DNA of 64,000 nucleotides from Ariolimax columbianus (Eukaryota > Mollusca > Gastropoda > Stylommatophora > Arionidae). Positions 10,347 through 20,379 of this stretch are shown piece after piece. The notes under the pieces are model-generated. The model made no database searches, was not told the origin of the DNA, and saw nothing but the letters and a program-made list of their open reading frames with translations. The stretch spans positions 38,478,970-38,542,969 of the forward strand of contig JAVGWX010000011.1 in assembly GCA_036924085.1 (NCBI GenBank), written 5' to 3'. Every line of letters starts with the position of its first letter. Within the stretch, counting starts at the first letter, position 1. The position numbers and the translations under genes were made by a program.

Positions 10347-10590
10347 TGGGCGGGGAAGGTGTGGGTAGTGGTTAAGTGACACGGCTCACAAACCGAAGGT
10401 GCTGGGTTCGATACCCATGCAAGCACCGGCTGTTACCCCGGGGAAGCATCCCTTAGAAAATGCAGGAGGAAGCAGAATCTTACATAAAATGCATGCTGAA
10501 GTCTGATGCACTGGGCCGATAGGCGCAAAATAAAAACCACAGTGCAACGCACACCACCTTGGGGAATAGAGAAATAAGGCGAACGAACTA
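10347..10590 (+). mobile_element. tRNA-derived SINE, family A
   Basis: The head contains an A-box-like GTGGGTAGTGGTTAAG and a B box GGGTTCGATACCC. A shared body follows (AAATGCAGGAGGAAGCAG, ATGCATGCTGAAGTC, AAAACCACAGTGCAACGCA), ending GGAATAGAGAAATAAGGCG. The same body recurs at 19256, 23766, 34999, 52040, 52484 and 61245. It lies in the TTLL12 intron about 70 bp downstream of exon 10658-10791. Confidence 0.88.
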
Positions 10591-10657
10591 ACATGCTACT
10601 GGGCTATACTTTTGCTATCAACATGCAACAAAGTTTTCTCACTGCTGGGAGACTAAC

Positions 10658-10791
10658 CTGGAAATAGGAAATGTCTGGCTCCACTTGAGTATAGTTGATG
10701 TCTGTCATGTCTTGTGGTATCCATGGAATGAGTCGAGAACGGCGTTTATCTTCATCCTGTTCTCCTTCCACGTAATTCCTTGTTACTTCAT
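10658..10791 (-). CDS. TTLL12: TTLL12 exon (SET-like region, C-terminal part)
   Basis: The exon is 134 nt. Acceptor AATTGTAG|AT and donor TTTCCAG|GTTAGT. Two bases complete Asp with the G left by the previous exon, then 44 codons end in phase 0. The reading is DEVTRNYVEGEQDED, RRSRLIPWIPQDMTDINY and EPDISYFQ. It matches the TTLL12 segment EEVTRDF...LLPWAPTDMLDL, including its spacing. It is too short to stand out as an ORF and was found by homology and phase. Confidence 0.92.
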
Positions 10792-10824
10792 CTACAATTT
10801 AGAAAAAGATTTTTTTTTAGCTAT

Positions 10825-11235
10825 GTGCTATGGTGCTTGAGACGCGGACACTAACAAAATCACTAGAGAACAAATTGGGAGTGACCCAGGTCTCCCTTGA
10901 GACGCTTTGTCGGAATCACCCTCCAGAACTAATGTATGCAAATCTCCTCAATTCTGACATATGATTGTCATTGGTGAAGGATACAGTCATCCATGCAGAA
11001 AAGGCAAAACAGATAGGCAGATCACATGTTAAGACAAAACGATGGAGCACAGCTACAGCAGTCTGGTACCAAAGAAGAGAACGCAGGGAAGACATCCAAT
11101 GTGTTGGTCTGCCTCCCTTGCTGTACACTGCAACATCTGAGACACCTCTAGAGGAGCACTTACGATGAATGGACTTAATTGGCCAAAGACAAGGGCCGCT
11201 GGGGACGAAGTTGGGACATGCAGCTACGCCGAGGA
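10825..11235 (+). mobile_element. LINE RT C-terminal fragment
   Basis: Translation gives LTKSLENKLGVTQ, ELMYANLLNSDI, RWSTATAVWYQRRERR and EDIQCVG with stops and frame changes. This is the region after the RT palm in endonuclease-type LINEs. A related copy lies on the opposite strand at 11695-11925. Confidence 0.65.
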
Positions 11236-11694
11236 ACGTACCAATGTGAGACTAGGACTTTGGTCAGTCCATGTCGTCATTGCATAGGTGCCCACCCTGT
11301 GGACATGTCAGGCATATGGCCACCAAAATATTGTATATATATATATTTTTTTTGTCCGCTTAGGATCTTATCAGGTTTCTGAATTTTTAGTTCGCGACGT
11401 TCCATTACTCTCTTGAGTGACAGTTTTTCAGCATGTTTTATGCAAGTTTCACCTTTAAAGATGACTAAAATATAAGGACAAGTAAAAACTGACCATGTGA
11501 TGTGTCTAGGCCATCAAAGGTGTGTTCGTGTGGTCTTCGGCCCATCAAATTGACACTCATATTGCTCTCAGGGTTTGCAGAGTTTAAGATCCCTGCTTTA
11601 TGGTCTTATTTCGATGACCTGTTTTTTCAGCACAGGAGCAAGTCCCAACATCGTCTCCAGCTGACTCAGTCTTAGAACATGGAGGTCCAGTGGG
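11236..11694. other. Intron sequence, nothing recognised
   Basis: A short TA tract is present at 11333-11345. No gene or repeat was identified. Confidence 0.5.
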
Positions 11695-11925
11695 TGGTAA
11701 GCATTAAGTCAGAGGCGTCTCAGATGTTGCGGAAAGCAAAGGGAGTCTGACCAACGCATTGGAAGTCTTCCCCGCGGCCTCTTTTTCCTTCATGGGTACC
11801 AGATTGTTGTCGCCGTGCCCCATAACAGTTTCGTTACATGTGTCCTGCCCATGCATGCATTTCCTTTTCATAGAATACTGCATCATTCACCAATGACAAA
11901 CGTCATATGTCTGAATTGTGGATCT
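11695..11925 (-). mobile_element. LINE RT C-terminal fragment, second copy in inverted orientation
   Basis: The minus strand shares TCCAATGCGTTGGTC, CAACATCTGAGACGCCTCT and AGACATATGACG-type blocks with 10825-11235. The two copies converge. Confidence 0.65.
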
Positions 11926-12029
11926 TTTTTATATGTTGGTTGTGAAGAGCAATTCTAACCCACGAGTCTGTCAAGAGAAGACTGTTGATTTGTCTTTCAG
12001 TGATTTTATGTGAGTGTCCATATGGCACA

Positions 12030-12230
12030 ATGTCCACTCAAACATTTCATGATTTCTTAGCTTATATTGTGACCTCAAATATTTCATAGCTTACTTTGTG
12101 ACCTCAAACATTTCATGACCTTTTTACTTACTTTGTGCCCTCAAACATTTCCTGACCTAAGTTACTTTGTGCCCTCAAACATTTCCTGACCTAAGTTACT
12201 TTGTGCCCTCAAAGATCTCATGACCTCTTA
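12030..12230. repeat. Degenerate 28-37-bp tandem repeat
   Basis: About six units each contain CCTCAAA.ATTTC.TGACC or a close form, with TTACTTTGTG spacers. Unit length varies. Confidence 0.8.
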
Positions 12231-12261
12231 ACCTTCAATATGCGCGCGACGAGTCTGGTCG

Positions 12262-12590
12262 ACCGACTGAAGTCATGTAAATCAAGCAGCGGACGACAAG
12301 TCTGACCGACTTACGTTGACACTCCATAGTGATCGGCTGTTCTAATCAAACTTAAAAATGAATAGCTAGTAATAGTCTGAACAATACTGTTCTTTAATGG
12401 CAGAGATTTCCTTATTCCGTATGGTTAGTTTCCAGCCATGGCGATCGTGGAATTAGTTTTAGGCGTTTGAAAATGATTTTTATTTTTTGCATGGATTTGA
12501 AGATTAACCTATTTTTGAGAAGGTGGACGTTTTTTTGCGACAGATTTTTCTAAGGTAGATCTGTTTAGTTTGTTTATGTAGATACAGGCT
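12262..12590 (+). repeat. Dispersed repeat R6, copy 2
   Basis: It aligns with 3150-3467 over most of its length at an estimated 65-75 percent identity. It ends about 50 bp from exon 12640-12799. Unclassified. Confidence 0.7.
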
Positions 12591-12639
12591 GGAGGGCCTA
12601 ATGTAGCACCCGTGTTCAAGAGCGCAAAACTGCACTTAC

Positions 12640-12799
12640 CCCCTTTCAGCACCTCTTTGATTGGCCACATGATTGAGTAGGCTAACTCGGCACCTGTATA
12701 GTAGAATGGGACGATTCTAAAATTAGGGCTGTCCGAGTGCTGGATACGGCTGCCAAACTCATCCATGATATACCACTTAGGCTTGGCAGCATCAGAGCC
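12640..12799 (-). CDS. TTLL12: TTLL12 exon (SET-like region)
   Basis: The exon is 160 nt. Acceptor TTGTGTAG|GGC and a consensus donor AAAGGGG|GTAAGT. Phase 0 in, phase 1 out. It encodes GSDAAKPKWYIMDEFGS, RIQHSDSPNFRIVPFYY and AYSIMWPIKEVLKGG, nearly identical in pattern to TTLL12 VWYIMDEFGSRIQH...PFFY...YTLLWPL. The WYIMDEFGSRIQH core is the clearest single diagnostic of the gene here. Confidence 0.96.
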
Positions 12800-12939
12800 C
12801 TACACAAGGAAAGAAATGTATATTTTAATGACAAATATGCAATGAGTTTAAAGAAATAACCAACCATTTGAACTTGTGACAAATATTTAGTTACCATAGA
12901 GATAAAGGTGGGTGCATGGCAACAATTGCCATCGGGGAT

Positions 12940-13185
12940 GAAGATAACTCTTCATGGACTAAGCCGCAGCCTATATGAGCTGAGGTGGCCAGTTACCCTC
13001 CTTGCTGTTCATATACTTTCCCCAACACATACATCAGGCACCCATTTACAGATGTGTCAACTAGAGGAGCTGTCGTACATAAATGAACCACGCCCAGTTT
13101 TTTTTATTCTGTCCATGATTTCAAACCCTGGCGTGGTGTGATCCCAGTCTTAGCAAGCCAGCTCAATGTCGACTAGGCTACACGC
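12940..13185 (-). mobile_element. tRNA-derived SINE, family B
   Basis: On the minus strand the head reads TAGCCTAGTCGACATTGAGC (degenerate A box), then CAGGGTTTGAAATCATGGAC (B-box position). A conserved central part contains GTAAATGGGTGCCTGATGTA and GGCCACC. The better-preserved copies are 18445-18695 (minus) and 53405-53685 (plus). Confidence 0.65.
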
Positions 13186-13189
13186 TTCA

Positions 13190-13799
13190 ATGATCATATT
13201 TGGTTGTGTGTGTAAATACCCCATTCCACCATTTTGACGGATGGACCATTACTTTACTGCTTATTTTAGACTGCGTTGCTTGGATTTTGGCTATAATATA
13301 GTTATGTCTACGCACTTCAGGAAATAAATGACAGAGCAAACATTAAAACATGTTTTGCAATGCTTTTGATGACGTGTGATGGAAAAGCATTTTGAAAGTT
13401 TTGGGCTCTAAATGCAGCTCTTAAATAGCTAACAGAACAAGCAATAGAAAGTATTCAAGGATTTGGAGGATGATAAATTGAATTTAGTCATTCTGAAAAA
13501 GACTATTGGAATATTGATGAATGATTTAGATTATCATTGATAATGATTGAGCTAGGTTTGTTCCTGTCCCTCGGAAGATCAGACTACGATCCGAAGAAGA
13601 GTGGAGAATTCCATGCAATTCCTAAAGTAAATTTGATACAGGATGGTCTGCACTAAGTATGTTCGACAAGTTTTCTGGCATAACAACATTAGGAACATAG
13701 AGAACCAGCTCAGTCAATTTGAGATAAAATTATTAAATGAAGAGCACATAGTTTTGTCATGGCTTCATCGATCAACTGATGCTATGCTTCTAGTCCGAT
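13190..13799. other. Intron sequence, nothing recognised
   Basis: AT-rich sequence with no motif that could be supported. Confidence 0.5.
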
Positions 13800-14450
13800 G
13801 AGGTTCACGAAGGAGACTGCATTTCAGGTCTATGCCAGTCCCACACAGCTTTTCGAGCATGGTCGCTTTCCCAAGCTAGACTACCTCTCTTTGGTCTGCA
13901 TAGGTAGGACATTCTTGCAGAATATATTCTTGTTTGGTTGGGTGCTCCACAATCACACGTGGCAGTGTCTCTGAGACCCATTCTGTGGAGGTGGGCCTTG
14001 AGTCTACAATGTCCCGTTCTGAGTGAAGATCTTTGTCTGCCCATCTCTGCCAAGTTTGTCTATGTTGTATTTTTCTGGCTTGTATTCTTTGTGCTGGTCT
14101 CTCCATTCTGTCCTCATATCATTTGATGACTGTCTTTGCTTCTTTATAGCTCTGTGGATAGGGAGTATGCGTTCCTCCACTTCCAGTTTTTGCGAGCTCA
14201 TCTTTCTCATTTCCAGGGATCCCACTGTATGGATAAATCTGTTTGAGACAGCAATCCTATGTTGTATTTTATTTCATGTGACAGCATCTTGTTTGAGGCT
14301 TGAGATGACTTGGAATACACTCCTTAGGCCCATTTCAATGACCATTTACCTTGTAGTTTTCTTTGCTGATAAGAATCTGAGTTACTGTATGAACGAACAG
14401 CTCTTGCTTCACCTCTGAAATTGGCACAATGTGTCGTGGCAAATCGCTTT
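13800..14450 (-). mobile_element. Jockey-like LINE 3' fragment (end of RNase H and tail)
   Basis: Translation gives SGIPGNEK (the last RNase H block), then SLRTGHCRLKAHLHRMGL, DTATCDCGAPNQT, EYILQECPTYADQREVV and DLKCS across frame changes. This Cys-rich LRTGHC..L tail follows RNase H in Jockey-like elements. Related tails occur at 17590, 22330, 28030, 28995, 39000 and 45741. Confidence 0.85.
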
Positions 14451-14534
14451 CCTCAAATGTCTACCATGTGCATTATTTCTCAGGAGCACAGGGAATGGGA
14501 TTTTATGGACCAAGTGGCCAGAGTTCAAAGGGTT

Positions 14535-14890
14535 TGTTTTGTTGTTTAATGTCTACAATTACTCTATTTTGTACCCTGAAAAGGAACGTTATTTGTGGGC
14601 TGAAGTAGCTTTCCTACCATCCCAAGCATGCTGATGAAGGTGGACCATGGCGATCCACGAGGCAGTTGTGCTGTGCTTGGCTTCATCTGCTTATCACTCC
14701 TACTACGGAAATTACGTCGATACCACACCTCTTTAACCAGGCTGCTGTGGAAACAGCCATTTTCCACGGAGAACTACATAGAAGTAGAGTGGATGTCTTG
14801 GTCAGTATATTTTACCTGACCCTGACTAGGATGTCCGATCTGTGTGGTTCGACAGACCAGATGTTAGTCTGCTCTCAGCAAATGGTTCGA
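14535..14890 (-). repeat. R2 dispersed repeat, full-length copy
   Basis: Reverse-complement R2 landmarks appear in order: CCTGAAAAGGAACGTT, GCATGCTGATGAAGGTGGAC, GCTTGGCTTCATCTGC, GCTGTGGAAACAGCC and TTTACCTGACCCTGACTAGG. Confidence 0.85.
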
Positions 14891-14904
14891 AAAGGCTGAA
14901 GTGG

Positions 14905-15000
14905 CATATTCTGAGATTCTCCAAAGCATATGGAAAAGAACAGTGCACTATGGGTTAAACAGTGTGCAATGACATTGATTCTTCGACTAAACTAAACTGG
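14905..15000 (+). repeat. Dispersed repeat R5, copy 1
   Basis: About 95 bp (CTGAGATTCTCCAAAGCATA, GAACAGTGCACTATGGGTTA, CATTGATTCTTCGACTAAAC) matches the reverse complement of 37445-37545. Class unknown. Confidence 0.7.
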
Positions 15001-15188
15001 GTCATCATCGCCTCTGAGTATCCATTGAATTAGTCCAGGTTCAATATATTTACGAGCTATACTGAATATTTCAAGCGTTAACTGTAACAATCGAACATCG
15101 AGTCCCAGCCTTTGCTAAGGATGGTCATGATGTTAGACCTAGTAGGTGACAACTGCGATAATCATTTTCCAAACAAAATATTTCAATA

Positions 15189-15272
15189 TCCACACAATTA
15201 TCAAAAACATCAGTCAACTTACAACAGCAATCCACACAATTATCAAAAATATCAGTCAACTTACAAGAGCAA
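15189..15272 (-). repeat. 42-bp duplication containing the microexon 5' splice site
   Basis: The block with ACTTAC (GTAAGT on the gene strand) and CACACAATTATCAAAAA is present twice with a 42-bp period, at about 15191 and 15233. Both copies read TTGTAAGTTGACTGAT on the minus strand, so the microexon is followed by two near-identical donors. Confidence 0.9.
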
Positions 15273-15301
15273 AGTTTCCAAAACTGTACGTTTGGTTGAA
15301 A
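15265..15301 (-). CDS. TTLL12: TTLL12 microexon, 37 nt
   Basis: This exon was found by asking for the missing FNQTY motif between exons 19464-19628 and 12640-12799. The acceptor is CACTTTCAG|T and the donor GCTCTT|GTAAGT. One base completes a Cys codon, then 12 codons FNQTYSFGNFAL end in phase 0. Joined, the gene reads ETMWC-FNQTYSFGNFAL-GSD, matching MWKFNQTYQLAHG in the vertebrate protein at the same spacing. Without it the two neighbouring exons are out of frame. If the duplicated donor 42 bp downstream were used, an in-frame TGA would follow immediately. Confidence 0.9.
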
Positions 15302-15409
15302 CTGAAAGTGAACACAAAAATACACTTAATATGAATACGTATGTACTATTTTATAGCATAATATATTCATGTTTCTTCACATATCTAGTGTCGTCTCCAC
15401 ATGAAAGGT

Positions 15410-15745
15410 TGACAGTAATAGATCTCCAGCTGTCTCTGCCCCGTGCCAGGTCGGTACACTCAGACTGTCCCGACTACATTTTTATATCTATTCACCTGCT
15501 GCCCACTGGCTAACTTGCCCTCCACTCTTCCCTCAAATATAACCTTCAGCAGACTGTCATGTCTCTTGACATGACCAAAATGTTTTTATGCTTTTTATTT
15601 CCTTCAAAAGTGTATTCACCTTGAGGTGTTCCAGGAACTCTGTTTTATCTTTCCAAGAAACTCGCCCAAGTCTTCTGAAGACCCCCATTTCAAGGCTTCA
15701 ATATCCTTCTCTAATTACTTTGTCCGATTCCGGTTTCAAGTAATA
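15410..15745 (-). mobile_element. LINE RT C-terminal fragment (RTE-like)
   Basis: The minus strand translates as SLEMGVFRRLGRVSWKDKTE and EGYI.GK-like residues with frame breaks, typical of the post-palm region of RTE-like elements. Confidence 0.65.
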
Positions 15746-15794
15746 TATCCATACAATAAAACTGAATGAAGATAGCATTTAATGATTCTTAAAT

Positions 15795-15935
15795 ATATTT
15801 ATCTTCTCTAATGTGGAAATATACAAAGATGTATCTTCTCTAATGTGGAAATATACAAAGATGTATCTTCTCTAATGTGGAAATATACAAAGATGTATCT
15901 TCTCTAATGTGGAAATATACAAAGATGTATTCTTC
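15795..15935. repeat. 32-bp tandem repeat, 4 copies
   Basis: The unit ATCTTCTCTAATGTGGAAAT plus ATACAAAGATGT recurs four times almost perfectly. Confidence 0.95.
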
Positions 15936-16435
15936 ATTAGCCCCATGTACAAACCCTTCCTAGTTGTCCCCTTATGACATGCCAGTAAGGAACCAATGGT
16001 CTTATGTTTATATCAGAAACCATTTGAGTCTCAATGGGAGTCCACTGAGAGATGATCAGCAGCGCGAGCAGACCACGAAGATGATTCATATTTGTCACTA
16101 ATTTAGATGATGCACTTGGTATCGTAAGAATCTACTTATTGTCACCATTTACTCACACTTGGTTGAATATATTCACTGACAGAGCACGGGGCAGAAATCT
16201 GTGTTTTGTTTCAATTAGTCGGAGTCCATACCAATTTTGAGTTAGCTGTTAGATGTCAGCTGATGCTGGTGACACCCTAGAAGGCACCACCACATAGTTG
16301 GAGCAGTCCACATGGAAATGATTTATCCATTGTTAAGAGTTTCACTGCTTCCCCCAGGAAGTTAAAAAATATCTACTACGGATAGCCTTCTGCTACCTGG
16401 CAACATAAATTAACATGCCTGTTTGAATACCAGGA
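15936..16435. other. Intron sequence, nothing recognised
   Basis: No supported feature. Confidence 0.5.
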
Positions 16436-16439
16436 TTCC

Positions 16440-16690
16440 AAGACATAAGAATAGAACAGGTTGTAACAAATATAAAACAGACCTGTAAGAATAGAACAGG
16501 TTGTAACAAATATAAAACAGACCTGTAAGAATAGAACAGGTTGTAACAAATATAAAACAGACCTGTAAGAATAGAACAGGTTGTAACAAATATAAAACAG
16601 ACCTGTAAGAATAGAACAGGTTGTAACAAATATAAAACAGACCTATAAGAATAGAACAGGTTGTAACAAATATAAAACAGACCTATTAAG
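16440..16690. repeat. 40-bp tandem repeat, about 6 copies
   Basis: The unit TAAGAATAGAACAGGTTGTA plus ACAAATATAAAACAGACCTG is repeated with almost no change. The open frame across it on the minus strand (repeating LFYICYN) is a by-product of the array. Confidence 0.95.
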
Positions 16691-17589
16691 GTCATAATCA
16701 AGGAGTGAACCAAATCGAAAAACAGAAAATCAGTAAATGAAGCGAGCTGTGATAGCAGATGTGTGCGCATTCTACAGACGTTCAGTCGGCTTAATTCTCC
16801 ATTTTCTTTTGTCCAGTTCCAGAGAAAGACATTTAACACTTTGGAACCTAGACTGACCGAAAGCAGTTGCATATTTTCATACGCGTAAGACTCCAACGTG
16901 CCCATACCCAGTCAAGGGAATGTCATTGTAGAACTAATAAATTGAAAACATTTTTAAATGAAAATGAGCATTCATGTTTTTTGCAATCTCACTGAATATC
17001 ATACTTTCATTTAGGACCAAAATAGCATCAATTACAGGTCTGTAAGGACATTGACCAGTTTGAAAAGTTTGTCCTTAATCAATAAATATCTCAGCTTTTG
17101 TAATTTCATTGGATAGCTGCAGGATATGAAAAATTCTACTTGGATAATGACAGAAATCTGAGTAATGAACGTGATTCTGAATCGGATATTCAAAGTTATT
17201 GAGACTGAAAATGTAGAGATGATAAAGATTCTAATTTTGAAGCCGTGATCATTTTTAATGGGTCTGTAGCAACGGATTGACAGAAGTCTTGTCTATTTTG
17301 ACATTTTCACAGAATCCGTGTCTAGGACTAGAAGTTACCAACTGTTCTGTTTACAAGTCTGACAGATACGCAGGTGTTGAAGCAGTGATTAGTTTCAATC
17401 AATGGTAGGCTTTTTTTTTCCAAGTAATATATTAATTTCATTGTAAGCCAACACCATGCAGAAACAAAGTCTGGCATACTGCAGAAGCCAAAACTGGCTA
17501 GTATATGCTGAATTTTAAATTCTACACTGAAATCGTAAATGGGCCATTGCAGTAAAACATGTAAGCTATTTCTTCTTGTTCAAGATATT
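16691..17589. other. Intron sequence, nothing recognised
   Basis: AT-rich; no motif could be supported. Confidence 0.5.
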
Positions 17590-18190
17590 TGGTCATGCTA
17601 TATCTGCAGGCCAGTCCCCATGATGAAGTCTGTAGTCTTCACCAGGCCAGAGTGACTGAACCACAGCTTTTGTCTCAGCTCCGCACCCACTGGCCATGTC
17701 TGTTATCTCATTTCCCAATAGAGTGGGCATTCATGTAGAATTTCCTCAGGATTCTGCCCACCTGTTCCACAAGGGCATTCATAGATTGAGATCTTTAATC
17801 GGTATAGATGCTCTAGTAGTCTGCAGTGACCAGTTCTCAGACAAAATAAGGTAGTTTGTTGATTTCTTCTGAGTTGGTGAATTGAGCCTGCTTTTATTAA
17901 TGCCTTATCTCCATTGATGTATATACTGATTTCTGATGCCTTGATATCTCTGCATTGTGCTCGATTAAATTGTGCACTTTTACTGCCATCTTTTGCTAGA
18001 ACATCAGCTCTCTCATTTCCTGTGATTCGGCAGTGGTAGAGTAGTCATTGGAGCGCTATTGTTGAGCTCTGGATTTTTTTTTAGTTCTGCTCTAATTTCT
18101 GATAACAGCGGTTCATTGTTTTCTGTATTGCCTCTATTAGAAGTCTGCAGTCTGTGATTACTATTTTTGTTGGTGGGTAAACTATTTTTG
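17590..18190 (-). mobile_element. Jockey-like LINE 3' fragment (RNase H and tail)
   Basis: Translation with frame changes gives VITDCRLLI (RNase H), RITGNERADVLAKDGSKSA-like, LRTGHCRLLEHLYRLKIS and CPCGTGGQNPEEILHECP. These are the last RNase H block and the Cys-rich tail. Confidence 0.82.
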
Positions 18191-18444
18191 TTGGTGGCTG
18201 CTTTTCTGTCTCAACAATCTATAATCATAAATTAACTTAATAATGCTGCCGATTACCTTGATAAATATCACTGCATTTACTTTTATAACTATACTTCTGT
18301 AAAACTTGATTTTCCCCAGCTGCATTTGTGTAACCACTTGGCAGAATTTGGAAAGGATAGGGATTTGACTCTAGCGCTATTAGAGCCAGTCTCTAATTTT
18401 TGTTATATCATCAAAAAGTAAAGATCAATAACTCTACATGTACT

Positions 18445-18695
18445 AAGCAGCAGACTATGTAAGGTTTGGTGGCCAGTTCCCTGCCTTGCTATTTTTACCT
18501 TCCCCAACTCGTACATCAGTTATTCATTTACAGCTGCGTTGACTAGAGTAGAGGTTATACCAAACACGAACCACAGCCTGGATTTCTTTTCTATGTCCGT
18601 CCATGAATTTGAACCCTGGCATGCTGTAATCAGTTTAGCAAACCAGCCCACTTGGCTACAAGCTCCACACCTGTATTTGCTGGAGACTTTCCAAA
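18445..18695 (-). mobile_element. tRNA-derived SINE, family B
   Basis: On the minus strand: A-box-like GTAGCCAAGTGGGCTGG, then B-box-like CAGGGTTCAAATTC at tRNA spacing. The body has GTAAATGAATAACTGATGTA and GGGGAAGGTAAAAA before GGAACTGGCCACC. It matches 12940-13185 on the same strand and 53405-53685. Confidence 0.72.
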
Positions 18696-19255
18696 TGTTT
18701 CCTGAAGACACATTTCTATAATCTGTGAAACAGATAAATTAAACAAGATGTGTGTGGGGTAGGACATACAAGTAACAGAACATGTTCTCCTGATCTGTTC
18801 ACTCCATGAAAGAAGCAGAGATCCTAAACACATTTCAGGGCCAAACTATAAATACAGAGAGAAAACAGACAAGCTTGATTTCATAACAGAAATGGATGTG
18901 GTCATCTGAGAGAGAACACAGATGAAGACAATATTGGGTGTAACTCCAAGTATTTTGGAGGCCTTAACTTTAACCATATCTTGGCAATCATTTCTTTCAG
19001 GGCCTAGACTAAACCAGTGTTCCATCGAATCTAGAACATGCTCTACAAGACTGCACAGTCCAGAAAGATCTATGAGCAGAGCTGAGGAAGATGCAACAGG
19101 GATCTGTCGTCCAGACCTTGTAAAGACCGCCAACTTCATCCTGGTGATGGGAAGTTTTATCTAGCATGACTAAATACCTGACGTAGAAGTGTCTAACCAG
19201 ATGAGTTTCATTGTGGAAGTCTCAAATGTCTACTCTTGAATTCACTGCTACTTAC

Positions 19256-19453
19256 AGGGGACGGCGTGGGTTAGTGAAGGTGCTGCGCTCGATCCCTATC
19301 ACAGCACCAGCCGTTACCCCGGAAAAGCAAATACTTACATAAAATGCATGCCATGCTGAAGTCGGATCACTGGGCCGACAAGCGCAAAATAAAAACCACA
19401 GTGCAACACACCGTCTTGTGGGATAGAGAAATAAGGCAAATACAACAACAAAA
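19256..19453 (+). mobile_element. tRNA-derived SINE, family A, inserted at the TTLL12 5' splice site
   Basis: Begins GGGGACGGCGTGGG and has the family A body. It lacks about 45 bp around the A-box/B-box interval. It is flanked by a perfect 10-bp target-site duplication, TGCTACTTAC, at 19246-19255 and 19454-19463. The right copy is the +1 to +10 sequence of the splice donor of exon 19464-19628, so the SINE sits in the intron touching the exon border, antisense to the gene. Confidence 0.92.
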
Positions 19454-19463
19454 TGCTACTTAC

Positions 19464-19628
19464 CACCACATTGTCTCCAGGACAGCTTCTTTCTGCTCTT
19501 CCATGTTTAACCCATCTGGCTCGATGTTCATTAAGTTTAACATTCTCTCAACAAGGCCTGGGACAACATCTAAGGCTTCCTGCATGTCTTCCATTTCATA
19601 TGTCCACGCATGGTCAATGATATAAATG
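19464..19628 (-). CDS. TTLL12: TTLL12 exon (N-terminal SET-like region)
   Basis: The exon is 165 nt. Acceptor TTTCTCAG|C and donor TGGTG|GTAAGT. Phase 2 in and phase 2 out. It encodes IYIIDHAWTYEMEDMQEAL, VVPGLVERMLNLMNIEP and KEAVLETMW, matching TTLL12 FLIDHAWT...QLQQVPGLLHRMANLMGIE...VALVLEEMW. The 3' border is where a SINE inserted (19256-19453). Part of the 5' border sequence is repeated in decayed form upstream (19605-19760). Confidence 0.95.
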
Positions 19629-19760
19629 CTGAGAAATGAAATATTTGAACAATCTATCACACCCGCATGGTCAATAAGATATGTTAGTGTTGACAAAAAT
19701 ACGTGAACATTCTGTCACAGGTGAAAGCTGCATGGTCAAATAAGATAAGATGTTAAGAGG
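19605..19760. repeat. Decayed direct repeats around the 5' end of exon 19464-19628
   Basis: The motif GCATGGTCAAT..GATA occurs at about 19609, 19662 and 19731. The first lies inside the exon and the other two in the upstream intron, with unequal spacing and substitutions. Confidence 0.6.
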
Positions 19761-20094
19761 ACACAAATGACACACGTGTCAGGACAAAAGACATTTCGCA
19801 ACCTACACTACAAAAATGCAACGCAACACATTCTTGGGACAACCAAAGACCTGTATTCTTTATCAGACTGAATATAGCATTCATCCCCACAGAAATGCAT
19901 CTCAGAACCATGCCTAACAAGAGTCAAAGTGAATGATAAACAGAAACCCCAACAATCTCTAATCATTTTGTTACTCCAGTCCTCCCTTGTAAGACCATTT
20001 TTTGTCAATCAGAGATGAAAAGAGTAGTGGCAGATTTGACTGGCTATCACAAACACAGATACATGGCTGATAGTAGTTTAGTGCGGACATTGCT

Positions 20095-20370
20095 GCTGGG
20101 GGTCACTATAGTCAAGAGGTTAAGACACTCGCCTCTCAGTGATTAACGGAAACAGTGGGCGATCGAATCCTGCATGTTTCAAGTGACCCCTGGTCTCACG
20201 GGAGGTAAGACCAGAGTGCCTGTCTTGCCACTGATCTAAGGTAACTCAGGATAAGAGTGAGATTGATGACCAGTGCATATTCTTCCTCACTACAATCCAA
20301 ATACAGCGCACATCACATTAAGACAAAACCGTCTGGTGTTGTGGCCATCCTCGCTACACGATGGGCAATA
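20095..20370 (+). mobile_element. tRNA-like SINE (family uncertain)
   Basis: A-box-like TAGTCAAGAGGTTAAGAC and B-box-like GCGATCGAATCCTGC at tRNA-like spacing, followed by about 200 bp of body. Only one copy was seen in this window. Confidence 0.5.
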
Positions 20371-20379
20371 ACTAGTGTG

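Noticed and set aside
16393..16905. 170-codon minus-strand frame with repeated LFYICYN
   Set aside because: The 40-bp tandem repeat has no stop in this frame; no signal peptide or family supports a real repeat protein.
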